Under the pieces are notes generated by a model that did no database searches, was not told the DNA's origin, and worked only from the letters and a program-made list of their open reading frames with translations. A DNA stretch of 64,000 bases from Microbulbifer variabilis ATCC 700307 (GTDB lineage Bacteria > Pseudomonadota > Gammaproteobacteria > Pseudomonadales > Cellvibrionaceae). Shown in pieces: positions 37,684 to 47,599 of the stretch. Numbering within the stretch: the stretch's first letter is position 1; the number at the start of each line of letters is the position of its first letter. The stretch lies in NCBI RefSeq assembly GCF_000380565.1, contig NZ_AQYJ01000026.1, positions 248,001-312,000 of the forward strand, in the 5' to 3' direction. Position numbers and translations under genes: made by a program.

Positions 37684-37818
37684 ATAAATTCGCGGGCACC
37701 GTTCTGCTGATTAACATACCAAGCTAGCCAGCGGCCCGCTCAGCCTCTATTGATCCATACTCTAATCCATACTTTAGCGGGCGATATAATCTAGAAATAA
37801 GAGAGTCTGGACCTGATC

Positions 37819-38565
37819 ATGAAGCTGCTTCTCCTCAACCCAAATACCACAGAATCTATGACGTCACTAATGGCGGGCGCCGCACAAAGGGTTGCATCTC
37901 CGCGCACCAAAATCGTAGCGACCACCGCCAAGATCGGCTTTCCTTATATTTCAAGCCGGGTCGAAGCCGAAATTATTGCTAGTGATATCCTCGAGACAAT
38001 TGCTGAACACCACACACAGGTAGACGCAGTCATTATCTCTGCATTCGGGGATCCAGGTCTTATTGGTGCGCGTCAGTTATTCGACATTCCCGTGATCGGT
38101 GTTGCCGAGGCGGCAATGCTGACCGCTTGTGCGCTTGGCCAGCGCTTCTCGATAATCACATTTAGCGATAGTTTGGCGGACTGGTTTCGCGATGGTGTGC
38201 TGCGTGCCGGTCTCGAAAATCGCTTCACCGGCATTCGCCTACCTAGCGAGCGTTTCCAATCGATCGAAACCGTACAGGAAGAGCTTAGCGAAAGCTTGGT
38301 TCAGCTCGTAGAAGAAGCCGCATATACTGACCGGGCAGATGTCGCCATCCTCGCTGGAGGGCCGCTCGCCGGTCTTGCCACAAAGGTTTCTGGCAGACTG
38401 CCGATTCCTGTAGTCGATCCAGTCCCTGCCGCTGTCGTGCTAGCAGAGGGTCTTGTACGGCTCAACCCAGGCATTGCCCGCGCAGGTGGTTTCGCCCGTC
38501 CGCCCGCGAAAGACACATTGGGCCTCCCCGATAGCCTCGCCAGGCGAATAGAGCACACTGACTGA
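37819..38565 (+). CDS. Asp/Glu/hydantoin racemase-family protein without the usual cysteines
   Basis: A 248-residue protein of the HyuE-like racemase superfamily. It starts LLLLNPNTTESMTSLM, the characteristic NPNTT opening. It continues VDAVIISAFGDPGLIGARQL and DVAILAGGPLAGLATKVSG. Where two-base racemases carry catalytic Cys (before FDDxG and in the GGxxLxG motif), this protein has Ala/Phe and Gly. The only Cys is in LTACALG. It may therefore be a decarboxylase-like or otherwise altered member. The ATG at 37819 is well placed after GATC. It lies between the intact PLP enzyme gene and its remnant. A racemase function is not safe to assume. Confidence 0.8.
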   Translation: MKLLLLNPNTTESMTSLMAGAAQRVASPRTKIVATTAKIGFPYISSRVEAEIIASDILETIAEHHTQVDAVIISAFGDPGLIGARQLFDIPVIGVAEAAMLTACALGQRFSIITFSDSLADWFRDGVLRAGLENRFTGIRLPSERFQSIETVQEELSESLVQLVEEAAYTDRADVAILAGGPLAGLATKVSGRLPIPVVDPVPAAVVLAEGLVRLNPGIARAGGFARPPAKDTLGLPDSLARRIEHTD

Positions 38566-38968
38566 GCTTCTTCCAAGCCCTCCTTATAATAATCTCTACT
38601 CTCCCGACAGCTCTGACTCATAGAGTTACGGCGGCTGGATTTAGCCTGCCAGGTACAGCCTGCGATTGAGCATCCTAAAAACACATGCAGCCACGTGTTT
38701 CCAACAGATGTCGATACCTTCTTCTCCTGGGGTTTGTTATCTACCAAGAAAGATGAAACTTATCAGAAGCAATTTAGCTCTGATTAAGTTGGCAGCACTT
38801 TCCCGGCCAAGTGGCAAGCCAATATTGCCAAGCAGCTTGTCTACAGCTCCCCGATGATCCGTTATGCTGACCTTCTTGCTCAGCTGCGGTTCAGAAAGGC
38901 ACTGATAGTATTTGGCGCCTAATGCATCGGAGTGATGCCAAATCCATAGCGATTGATAAGGAAAAATC
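38566..38968. other. Intergenic region with a gene remnant
   Basis: 403 bases without an intact gene. It contains the decayed PLP-enzyme tail at 38688-38787. The last 180 bases should carry the promoter of the SIMPL-domain lipoprotein, but I see no strong consensus element. Confidence 0.5.
38688..38787 (+). pseudogene. Remnant of a second kynureninase-like gene (3' end only)
   Basis: Reading from 38688, QPRVSNRCRYLLLLGFVIYQ parallels residues of the intact enzyme that end CDRRQHLLRLGFAIYHDENE. At base level CTGGGGTTTGTTATCTACCA and GATGAAACTTATCAG are near-identical to the end of the gene at 37683. A 2-base deletion after ATCTACCA breaks the frame, yet the terminal region with its TAA (38785-38787) is still recognisable. 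Only about the last 30 codons remain; nothing upstream resembles the rest of the enzyme. Confidence 0.75.
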
Positions 38969-39679
38969 ATGAAGTTAGTAAAATTCTCGACAATCACAGT
39001 GCTTACTCTGCTTATCGCCGCTTGCGGAAATGGGCAGGCTCCCTCCGAACGGGGAACCCTGGTCTCTATTGCGGCTCACGGTGAAGCCAGCCAGATACCA
39101 GATGTAGCCAATATTTCCGTGGGCGTGGTAACAGAAGCCCAAGACAGCAAAAAGGCCATGAGTGATAACGCTGAACAAATGGAATCACTGATGGCGGCGA
39201 TAAAGAAAGCGGGTATCGCCAAGAAAGATATCCAAACCAGCGGTATCAGCCTTTCTCCCCGCTATCGCTACCAACAAAATCAAACCCCGAAAATAGTGGG
39301 CTATACAGCGCGGAATACGGTGAGCGTTAAAGTGCGTAAACTGGATAAACTGGGCCAGGTACTGGACGGTTTGGCAGCTGCTGGAGCAAATCAAATTCAC
39401 GGCCCAAGTTTTGAAATCGGCGAACCTGGCCCGGTCAAAGCGGAAGCCCGTGAAAAGGCCCTCTTAGATGCCCAGGAGCGAGCTACTATCTATGCAAAAG
39501 CCCTGGGAATGAAAGTTCGCAGAATTGTTAGTATTTCTGAAAATGGCAATGGCGGTATGCCCCGCCCGATGATGCTGCGCAGTGACATGGCGGTAAAGGA
39601 AAGCGCTTCAACCCCAATCTCTCCCGGTGAGACGACCCTTTCCGTAAATCTTGAGCTGGTATTCGAACTGGAAGACTAA
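38969..39679 (+). CDS. SIMPL-domain lipoprotein (YggE-like)
   Basis: A 236-residue protein of the SIMPL (DUF541) family. The N-terminus has a lipobox LIAAC with lipidated C19, so it is exported and membrane-anchored, unlike E. coli YggE which is periplasmic and soluble. The domain begins VSIAAHGEASQIPDVANISV, has GISLSPRYRYQQN and VGYTARNTVSVKVRKLDKLG, and ends ETTLSVNLELVFEL. AAGGAAA precedes the ATG. Family members protect against oxidative stress or bind proteins; the mechanism is unclear. It is tail to tail with the amidohydrolase gene, separated by a strong hairpin. Confidence 0.9.
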   Translation: MKLVKFSTITVLTLLIAACGNGQAPSERGTLVSIAAHGEASQIPDVANISVGVVTEAQDSKKAMSDNAEQMESLMAAIKKAGIAKKDIQTSGISLSPRYRYQQNQTPKIVGYTARNTVSVKVRKLDKLGQVLDGLAAAGANQIHGPSFEIGEPGPVKAEAREKALLDAQERATIYAKALGMKVRRIVSISENGNGGMPRPMMLRSDMAVKESASTPISPGETTLSVNLELVFELED

Positions 39680-39686
39680 GACAAGC

Positions 39687-39721
39687 TTTCCGGCTCCACC
39701 AATATTTTATGGGGCCGGAAA
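39687..39721. terminator. Bidirectional terminator
   Basis: TTTCCGGCTCCA (39687-39698) pairs with TGGGGCCGGAAA (39710-39721), 12 bp with one G-T wobble, loop 11 bases. It lies between convergent genes ending at 39679 and 39732, so it probably serves both. Confidence 0.7.
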
Positions 39722-39731
39722 TCTGTTCCCT

Positions 39732-41093
39732 TCAGCTCTCGCCCACACCCTCGATAAATACCTCAACTGCAGGTTCGCTGGGCTCCTTAAATACTTTGCC
39801 CCCTTTCATTACAAATTGCACCCGCTGCAATTCGGAAATATCCTCCAGGGGATTGCCCGCGACTGCGATAATATCGGCAATTTTACCCTCGCTGATGCTA
39901 CCCAGTTCATCCTGTACCTGCAGAAGTTGAGCCGCATTCCACGTGGCCGAACGGATAGCGTCTGCTGGCGTCATACCACCTTGCACCATCAGTACAAACT
40001 CCCGAGCATTCTCTCCGTGCCTGGTGACCCCTGTATCGGTGCCAAAAGCAATTTTAACACCGCGCTTATAAGCTTTGGAAAAAGTATCCTGCATTAACGG
40101 GCCCATAGTTGCTGCCTTGGGGCGCACAATATCTGGCAGGAACCCTTCGATTGCGGATTTTTCAGTCACCCACTCCCCCGCCATGAGTGTCGGTACAAAC
40201 CAGGTACTATTGCGCCGCATCAGGTCCATTACTTCTTCATCCATGTAGGTGCCGTGCTCAATTGAATCCACTCCAGCACGGATCGCACGTATCATCCCTT
40301 CCTTACCATGGGCATGCACCGCCACGGTAAAACCATAGTCCTTAGCCGCTGCAACAATGGCCTCAAGCTCATCCTGCATAAACTGTGGGTTCTGTCCGCT
40401 TTTGGCAACACTCAAGACACCACCGGTTGCAGTAATCTTGATTAGATCTGCACCATCTTTATAGCGCTGACGTATTGCCTTACGAGCAGAGATTGGGCCA
40501 TCGACAACACCATCGACCGGGCCGGGATTACCAACCAGATCTTCACGGCGTCCATTTGTGGGGTCCGCATGGCCACCGGTGGTAGCAATTGACTTACCCG
40601 CAGTATAAATTCTCGGCCCCTCAATCGTGCCAGCTTCAATAGCCCGGCGCAGGCTCACGGTTACATTATCGTGATCACCAAGATTGCGTATAGTAGTAAA
40701 ACCCGCTTGTAATGTGCGATTAGCTGCATCTACACTGCGCAGAGCAAAGTCTGCCGGATTCCAGGTATAGGACTCCACGTAAGCGCGAGGACCAAACTCA
40801 TAAGTAAGATGGCTATGCATATCCATAAGCCCTGGCAATACGGTGTACTCGCGCAGATCTACCAGGGACTCCCTATCCCGCTTGGCAAATCCTTTTTGTA
40901 CCGATTCAATCCGGCCATCCACCACATGAATGGTGCGATTTTCCAATAATTTTCCATTAGTGCTGTCGAACATTTTCCCCGCATAAATAGCGATACTCTC
41001 TGCAGATACCGGCAGGCTGAAGAATCCTACACAAACCGCCACGGCAGTGGCGGTGCGGCGAAAGAAGCTGTTTCTCTTGGCACTTGTGGTCAT
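39732..41093 (-). CDS. Secreted amidohydrolase (imidazolonepropionase/prolidase-like)
   Basis: A 453-residue metal-dependent hydrolase. The N-terminus ([20 protein letters not shown] to PVSA|ES) is an export signal. The catalytic domain has HxH at H93/H95 ([15 protein letters not shown]), the bridging-Lys segment [13 protein letters not shown], metal His in FTVAVHAHG and SIEHGTYMD, and Asp in [12 protein letters not shown]. Family members hydrolyse cyclic imides or Xaa-Pro/Arg-type peptides. The ATG at 41093 has GAGG 3 bases upstream; the frame also opens at a GTG 3 codons earlier. It is a single gene ending at the shared terminator. The substrate is unassigned. Confidence 0.88.
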   Translation of the reverse strand: MTTSAKRNSFFRRTATAVAVCVGFFSLPVSAESIAIYAGKMFDSTNGKLLENRTIHVVDGRIESVQKGFAKRDRESLVDLREYTVLPGLMDMHSHLTYEFGPRAYVESYTWNPADFALRSVDAANRTLQAGFTTIRNLGDHDNVTVSLRRAIEAGTIEGPRIYTAGKSIATTGGHADPTNGRREDLVGNPGPVDGVVDGPISARKAIRQRYKDGADLIKITATGGVLSVAKSGQNPQFMQDELEAIVAAAKDYGFTVAVHAHGKEGMIRAIRAGVDSIEHGTYMDEEVMDLMRRNSTWFVPTLMAGEWVTEKSAIEGFLPDIVRPKAATMGPLMQDTFSKAYKRGVKIAFGTDTGVTRHGENAREFVLMVQGGMTPADAIRSATWNAAQLLQVQDELGSISEGKIADIIAVAGNPLEDISELQRVQFVMKGGKVFKEPSEPAVEVFIEGVGES

Positions 41094-41184
41094 TGTCCTC
41101 ACCAGTAAGTCTCTCTTAGATTTGAACTGTTTTTATTGGAAATCGTACAATTTACCGTAATCGCCAAGGCGAGAGGAAGCCCCT

Positions 41185-41796
41185 ATGAAAATCTATGAGT
41201 TTGCGAGTGCACCCAATTGCCGCCGAGTTCGTATGTACTTGGCTGAAAAAGGCATTGATGTAGAGTTTGCTCCTGTGGATATTACAAAGGGGGAAAATCT
41301 CACCCCAGAATTTCGCAGCAAGGATATCAATAAAAAAGTACCGGTTTTGGAGTTGGACGATGGCGCCCACATTGCCGAATCTGTGGCTATCCAGCGTTAC
41401 TTCGAGGAATTACACCCAACCCCTCCCCTTTTCGGGCGAAATGCTAAAGAAAAAGCCCTGGTGGAGATGTGGAATCGTCGCGCTGATTTTAATTTGATGT
41501 TCGCCGTTGGGATGTGCTTTCAGCATGTTTCCGGATTTTTTAAAGACCGTATGAATGTCTACCCAGAGTTTGGTGAGGATGCAGGTAAACGCGCCCTGAA
41601 GTTTATGAGCGTTTTAAACGATCACTTTTCCGATAGTGAATACCTGGTTGGCGACTATTTTTCAGTCGCGGACATCAGTATGGTTTGTAGTCTGGACTTC
41701 GGCAAAGTTCAAAATCTGCGCCCGAATGAAGAAAAGCACCCCCACCTGATTCGCTGGCGCGAGCAGCTCAAGAAGCGCCCCAGCTTTAAGGTATGA
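41185..41796 (+). CDS. Glutathione S-transferase
   Basis: A 203-residue GST. The N-terminal thioredoxin-like domain has MKIYEFASAPNCRRVRMYLA and the cis-proline region NKKVPVLELDDGAHIAESVA (Glu-Ser for glutathione binding). The C-terminal helical domain has SVLNDHFSDSEYLVGDYFSV and then ADISMVC, the conserved folding motif. Residue pattern APNCRR at the active site suggests a Ser/Cys-type bacterial GST. GAGAGGAAG precedes the ATG. It is divergent from the amidohydrolase gene. Substrate unknown; likely detoxification or redox. Confidence 0.92.
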   Translation: MKIYEFASAPNCRRVRMYLAEKGIDVEFAPVDITKGENLTPEFRSKDINKKVPVLELDDGAHIAESVAIQRYFEELHPTPPLFGRNAKEKALVEMWNRRADFNLMFAVGMCFQHVSGFFKDRMNVYPEFGEDAGKRALKFMSVLNDHFSDSEYLVGDYFSVADISMVCSLDFGKVQNLRPNEEKHPHLIRWREQLKKRPSFKV

Positions 41797-42233
41797 CTGC
41801 AGCACACAACTAATTTCACTTCACAAAGATAAAGACTATCGCCCCATATAAATGCCGTGGGGCGAATTTATCGAGAAAGAACCTGAAATTACAACAGCAT
41901 AGATCCCATTCAAACAAACAAGTCATCATCCGACTAATATTTAGGGTTACTCTAACAATTAAGCTTCTCTAGATTTCACCACCTTCAGGTCTCCATAAGT
42001 TACCATCAACAAATATAGAGGAAACGTCGCAAGTTCAGTCGGCAGATTATGGATAGAGTTTTCGACAAAATTAACTTGAACCCAGACATTGAAAATTGTA
42101 AGAGATTGCCCAATAAGATAGCAACTGTGAGGCTATGACTGTACGAAAACTTCCAATGTATTGAAATCTATTAAGAAACTCCTGAGGAGGGTGGCTACTA
42201 ACAGAATTTGCCTAATACGCTCACCAAAAAAAC
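41797..42233. other. AT-rich intergenic region after gst
   Basis: 437 bases without a gene. A terminator-like hairpin lies at 41839-41865. No other structure is evident. Base composition becomes AT-rich here, unlike the preceding genes. Confidence 0.5.
41839..41865 (+). terminator. Terminator-like hairpin after gst
   Basis: TCGCCCCA (41839-41846) pairs with TGGGGCGA (41858-41865), loop 11 bases, 42 bases past the gst stop, followed by ATTTAT. Confidence 0.55.
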
Positions 42234-43145
42234 CTATATTAAACCAATATCAGTAAGAGCATCCTTCAGTGCCTGCTGATTATCATCCAAAGACCAACCT
42301 AATATTGACTGACTTAGTTGTCCGTCGTGAAAGAAGTAAAACGCCGGTGTACCCAAATTAGCATCTAAGAAAGACCACGATGATGAATTATATATCAAGC
42401 CGACCGGTAATTTTGGATAAGTTTGCATCCAGTTTTTATGCTGCTCAACTTGCAGACTTCCGCCTGGCTGGGTAAGCCAAACAGAATGCTTAAAAAACAT
42501 CTTTTTAAATTGTACATCATCACTAATATAATTTGCTGCAGCCCTGGAAAAACGACACCCAGGATTTGAAATAACTAAAATAAAAGGACCCTGTGAAGGA
42601 ATCTCAAAAGCACGCTGCTTAAGCGACGAATTTTCAAATTCCAAAATAAATGGCTTTTCGAGCGCCAGGTCATTAACCCTGTTAATTTTAGGCAAATATT
42701 CCAAATAGTTTAATTTCTTTTCTTCAACCATACTCCTGGCTAATTCGAACTGCCCAGCGGCAACATAGGCTTTTTGCAAATCAGCATAATGCCGTTTCTT
42801 TACAAATTCTTTTCTTTCAAGAAACTCCAATAGCCTACGCAAATCACGGGTATAATTAACCTGAGGATCATAAAAATTGACAACCGTTACAGCTCTAAAT
42901 AAATATTCTAGATCCAGCTGCCTTAGCTGCTGCTCACCAAGGTTAGCTATAATTGGTTTAAAATTCTCTAGATATAGACTCTCAGCTACCTCCCTTCTTT
43001 CCTTAATTGAGCCAAGCTCTACATTAGAATAAATTTCATTCAACTGATCGTAACGATCCTTGATAGAAGTGTTACTACTTGCCCATATCTCCACCACGCT
43101 TAAAAAGGGCAGCATAAACAGTATCATTACGGGTGTTTTTTTCAT
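42234..43145 (-). CDS. Secreted protein with a thioredoxin-like fold and a CxxS motif
   Basis: A 303-residue protein of unknown function. The first 22 residues (MKKTPVMILFMLPFLSVVEI) form a signal peptide. Residues about 30-150 are helical with TPR-like spacing. From about 165 a thioredoxin-like half is suggested: GPFILVISNPGCRFSRAA has the protein's single Cys (C197) in a CxxS arrangement, and LGTPAFYFFHDGQ has the cis-proline (P267). It could be a redox or chaperone protein, although with one Cys it would be monothiol. AGGACATCATA precedes the ATG. It lies alone in AT-rich DNA, with AT-rich codon use unlike the gene block to the left. Confidence 0.62.
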   Translation of the reverse strand: MKKTPVMILFMLPFLSVVEIWASSNTSIKDRYDQLNEIYSNVELGSIKERREVAESLYLENFKPIIANLGEQQLRQLDLEYLFRAVTVVNFYDPQVNYTRDLRRLLEFLERKEFVKKRHYADLQKAYVAAGQFELARSMVEEKKLNYLEYLPKINRVNDLALEKPFILEFENSSLKQRAFEIPSQGPFILVISNPGCRFSRAAANYISDDVQFKKMFFKHSVWLTQPGGSLQVEQHKNWMQTYPKLPVGLIYNSSSWSFLDANLGTPAFYFFHDGQLSQSILGWSLDDNQQALKDALTDIGLI

Positions 43146-44068
43146 TATGATGTCCTAGCTTTATGATAATCCCTTCCGGCTCAGAAATCCGTTTTCGACT
43201 GCGTCTGATATATAGCCCTGAAAAAGGAAGCCTTTCAAAGACTGAGCGTGTGACACAACATTTAACACCTTTAAGAAAAGTTCATCCATAGAACCAAACC
43301 ACCAATACATGGACACATAATTTAAATTACACTAAGGTGTTCTACCGAAATATATAGATTCTTAATTATTCCGGACAGGAAAACTAATTTTTCTATCTTC
43401 GCCTGTATACGCAATCAGCATCCTTCTACCAGCCAAGCACAACAATACTTTGGTAGTTTTATTATAAACTGTAATTTTCTTGCCCAGAACACCTAATTGG
43501 TTAAAGCAATGCAAACCTGTATCAAAATTCACCTTGCTACTATATTTCCGTGGAAATATGCACTCGAAGCTATTTTATTTAGCCACTGAAAGATCTTCAA
43601 CAATGAATATCTCGTTAGCATAGATTGACTTTCGACCAACGCTAATTATCTATTGGCTACTGAACATCTAAAGTTAAGATGGCACTCGATTTAAAGCCAT
43701 ACTGTAATTCACAGTATTGTCATTACAATATTAGTCCAGTCCTGCCACCCTACTACCCGCCAAGATTCTTCCACAAAGATGCAGACAACTGGAACACTGA
43801 TTTTCAAGTAGCAATAGCAGCCCTAGCCTTGAATCTATAGCAACACCGCCTTTGAACTGCACCTGTCAACATTCATGTGTTTTGACGTAGTTTTCGAACC
43901 TTTAGCCTGCTATAGCTTTTCTAGCAATCTACAGCAAAAATTGAACTCAGAAGGCAGGCCGATCCTATGACAGCTCCAGAGAAACTATCCTGCCCCAACC
44001 ACTGGGCGAAGGCAGGATAAACCGTGTAGATTAGTAGCGTCCTAATAAGCTAGCTTTAAATCCGCAGA
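43146..44068. other. AT-rich intergenic region
   Basis: 923 bases with no credible open reading frame on either strand. I see no tRNA, transposase or repeat. It should include the promoter of the thioredoxin-like gene at its left end. Confidence 0.5.
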
Positions 44069-44659
44069 TTAGGGATAATTACACGTCCGTGAATTGCACA
44101 TAGAGCGCGCCTGCTTTGCACAATAACGAATCGGCCAGCCACCCATATCTACGTCAGACTTACAAGTATAATCTTCGACCCACTCCCAATTAAGAGAGAG
44201 TGCAGCTTCAGCTCGCTCTGTTATCGCTCTGTCTTTTTCTGATTCCACAGTTAAATTTTTCATCGCCAAGGTAAATGACTGCAAACCAAATAATTCAAGG
44301 ATATCATGTACTTCTGTTGCTGTTGGCCCATATTCTAACATCCCGTAATCAAACCCAGCCAAACCCTTGTCGGTGAATTTTAAGCTGTTGATAAATAGCT
44401 CTCGCTCTATTTCTGGCAACTTCCCGAGGGGCGTCTTTTCCACTGGATTAGCCACCAGATAATGATTTAAGTCTGACTCACTTTTGATTGGAGCATTCAA
44501 GAATTCAACCTGCCTCTTTAAAGACAAAATTTCCTCTTGAAGCTTAAGGAGAGCACTGTTCTCTTGAGCACCTAAAGAAACATCCTTAGAAAATACCTGC
44601 TGAGAAAATACAACAAGCAAAAGTGCAAACGTTGTACCAATTAGCCTTAAATTTTTCAT
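44069..44659 (-). CDS. Secreted protein of unknown function with four C-terminal cysteines
   Basis: A 196-residue protein I do not recognise. The signal peptide is MKNLRLIGTTFALLLVVFSQ, with cleavage near residue 24. A short coiled-coil-like stretch LLKLQEEILSLKRQVEF follows. The middle shows ERELFINSLKFTDKGLAGFD and GPTATEVHDILELFGLQ. The C-terminus holds four Cys (166, 180, 188, 193), likely disulphide-bonded after export. AAGGA lies 9 bases before the ATG. It stands alone in gene-poor, AT-rich DNA and has no obvious partner. Confidence 0.62.
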   Translation of the reverse strand: MKNLRLIGTTFALLLVVFSQQVFSKDVSLGAQENSALLKLQEEILSLKRQVEFLNAPIKSESDLNHYLVANPVEKTPLGKLPEIERELFINSLKFTDKGLAGFDYGMLEYGPTATEVHDILELFGLQSFTLAMKNLTVESEKDRAITERAEAALSLNWEWVEDYTCKSDVDMGGWPIRYCAKQARSMCNSRTCNYP

Positions 44660-47554
44660 ACTTCAATTCCTTTGAATAATCATATTTTTGCACCAAAGAA
44701 AAGTTAACAGTAACTTTTCCGGGCCGTAACTTACCAACCACATAAAAAAATGTAAAGGTTAATTATGTGCGAGACCTTCGCAAAAACTCAGCTTTACGAT
44801 GGGTAATATTAAATTCCATCATGACAACCTTTCTAACAGATAGACTTATTTCCAGAACCCTCCCACCTACATACCAGCCGAACAATCATCGTAAACCATG
44901 TCGAACTTTTTATCGCAATCATATACTGGTGACAACCGGGAATTATCCATTTCAAACCTTAAGCTTTAACGGAACAGAAATTATGCTGGCTACGAATCCC
45001 ATTATCTTTCCGCACAGCACCCCCCATAATTGGCACCCCAAAATTCACGAGGAACCATTTTAGCCACTTCCACCTAATTTATTTCAATTTCAGTAAAGCA
45101 GAACCCTCAAATCATACCTTTTTGTGAACTTCATTTTTATATCCGCCATGTACAAAATACCTCTTGCTTTGAGTCGATTTCGTAGCACACTAATAGGCGA
45201 AGTGAAATGAAAAACTCCTGGATATTCTAAACATAAAAGCTCTAGAATGATAAATATAAGCATCCTTCAAGCCCCCCTTACAGACTCACCCCCTTAATTT
45301 CACCATCACAAATTACTATTTAATTTAAGGTGCAAATGATGTTACCCAACCACGATAAAATTTATAGAAGACACTAGAGTTAAGCTAATTATAGGAATCA
45401 ACAAGCAAGGGGACAGGGCTCTCAGATTGCGCTCCTAATTTGAATATGACCCCAACTATCTTAAGCTAGACACTCTAGGTAGGAAATTCCTCACAAGCCT
45501 TAGCATGTTGATGACGAGAAATAATCTTAAGCGCCATCAGAATTGAATTAGCGGCGCAAATCAAACTGAAGTGCAGACACAGAGCTTGACTACCATAAAT
45601 AGAAAATAAGTACAGAAATTATTTTCAGGCCACTGCACAGAATCTAGCTTATTATTCCGTTAATTTTGCCAACCCCTGAAAGCCGTCCCTTAATAAACCT
45701 CAGACCCCCTCAACGCTTTAAATCAGCAATTCATAACTTCGCTGGATGGAAACTTAAATAACACCCTCGAATGACCCTCAACTAAATAGTATTTAGAGAC
45801 AGCTAACTGGCCGCCCTTAGCATTTATCTCAATCTGGCAGGCTCAACTGAAAAGTTGGCTATTTTACTTTGCAAATACAACCTTAAACACCAACATCGTA
45901 ACGAGATAAATTTTCCTGGAAAAATAGATCGTATCAATTTTGATTTAAGCAGCTTTCTCGTTCCGAACTTCAAAAAACAACTTGTATAACAATTGTACAC
46001 CTTTAAAACCATCAAATGATTCATTTAAGAACCTTGTAATCGGACAATACATTCAAAAATGATAGACTTCTTACCTGAAGGACCAACTCGAAAATAGCAA
46101 AGTTTTAATTATCGACCTGTATATCAGTTGGACTCACTAGAAAGTTGGAGTATTATTGCTCCCCACAATATCATTGCCAGTGGCTTCATCTTTTAGCAAA
46201 CCAGGAAATAGCATAACCAACCTTTGCATGCCCCTGGTTCTGGTTAATTAAAGACAGCTTGGATCTCAAACTGTTTTTTTCAAGAAGTAGTAGGATTCCT
46301 GATCGACAACAATGAAGCAAGTTAAAACAGGTCTGATAAACTATCCCAGAATGTATAATATGCTTTGACACAGGATTCACAATCATCCAGCCTGCGCGAC
46401 CTTTCCGGGAAGGCAAATCCCTCTTTCAATTTGACAATCATTTCATTTATCAATGGTATGCAAATCAAATAATCGTGACACTCTTAATCAAAAGAGTTCT
46501 TTTGACAACTATATATACAGTTATTACTCTATTCTGAGGTAGAAAATTATCCCTTTTGCTTGGCAAGTGATCACCAAAGGTTTTCCCTGCCTCATGTGGG
46601 ACTTATACGCTATCCTGCCACCCATACTTCCTGATTTTGCTCACTATTAATACCGACACCCTCAACAGGATTTATATTTATGAAAGCCCGCATTGTTGAA
46701 TAATAACTCCAAGAGATGATCAGGGTCTTTAAACCATACAGTGCCCAACCAAAGGAACACATTGAAATTACGTGAATTAAAATACTATTTTTTCAGCAAC
46801 TCCAACCCCAATTCGCACCCCCGTAAAAAATAGATATTATTTCCTTCTTCTATCCGCTTTCGAAATCAATAAGTGGTGATTTATACAGACTTTGATGTTA
46901 AACAGAAAATATATACACTTACCTCCGAAAAAATTAGATGAATGCCCATCCAGCAGCGGATTACTAGTAATCAAGTTAATCCGCCAGAGAAAGCTCGTGC
47001 CCCCAGGCTTTGCACATATCTATGTCAATAGGACTGTGACCAAGCTTAACATCTATAAGGTAACCGGCTGTGGAGAGGAGATTTTCAGCCCCTCCCAGAG
47101 CCAACAAAGAAGCTGACCGCCTGGAAAACTGCGCGTACGATACTATCCGCACCTTGAAAATGGACTGCATTCGTAGATATTGATATATCCCATGCTACCG
47201 TTGATTCACCCAGCCTTCCTCCAGAGTAGATGGGGGCGGCAGCATAACAACCAACCTAAGCAAGTTGAACAATAAGACTTATGAAACACCTGTAATGCAA
47301 AAAATAATTTATAGTAGCCTCTTAATACATCTAGAAGTTAAGGCACCCAAACTAACCCTACAGCTTCTGTTAAATTGTTTGGCATCAAAGCCGCGTAAAA
47401 TCGATGGGCATTTATTCATTTCACAGGCTTTGGTTGAGCTCGCCCCCCATAACCATTCACTAATCGGTTCTAGCAGAGATATTTGAATTGCAAATCAAGC
47501 ATTCAAGTACTTTTTTATCGTAGAAAGTTTTTAAATATGCGCTACAAACTCAGG
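44660..47554. other. Gene-poor AT-rich region
   Basis: About 2.9 kb without a convincing gene. Short open frames (for example at 44767-45063, 45824-46024, 46186-46416, 46895-47116 and 47265-47486) mostly start at GTG or TTG, lack ribosome sites and give no recognisable protein. No tRNA, transposase or array of repeats was seen. A short palindrome lies at 46508-46523. It may be a decayed accessory segment or could hide small RNAs. Confidence 0.5.
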
Positions 47555-47584
47555 TTGAAAAAGGCCATAAAAGGCCTTTTTCAA
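47555..47584 (-). terminator. Strong terminator after the M16 peptidase gene
   Basis: TTGAAAAAGGCC (47555-47566) pairs perfectly with GGCCTTTTTCAA (47573-47584), 12 bp, loop 6 bases. It begins about 15 bases past the stop of the minus-strand M16 gene. A/T-rich arms provide a T-run in both directions. Confidence 0.85.
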
Positions 47585-47599
47585 AAGTCTGATAAAGCC

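Noticed and set aside
44769-44790. GAGACCTTCGCAAAAACT, resembling the end of some IS elements
   Set aside because: No matching inverted partner and no transposase fragment could be found nearby.
44767-45063. 98-codon frame starting at GTG in the AT-rich block
   Set aside because: No ribosome site, no signal or domain, and another frame nearby is equally open.
45421-45465. GGGGACAGGG ... ATGACCCC, reminiscent of a REP-type repeat
   Set aside because: Only one weak copy in the window; no inverted or repeated partner and no RAYT transposase.
46508-46523. AACTATATATACAGTT palindrome, considered as a LexA box
   Set aside because: Spacing between the CTG- and CAG-like halves is too short for LexA, and no SOS gene follows.
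46895-47116. Short frame of 73 codons
   Set aside because: No ribosome site or recognisable product, and it lies in gene-poor DNA.
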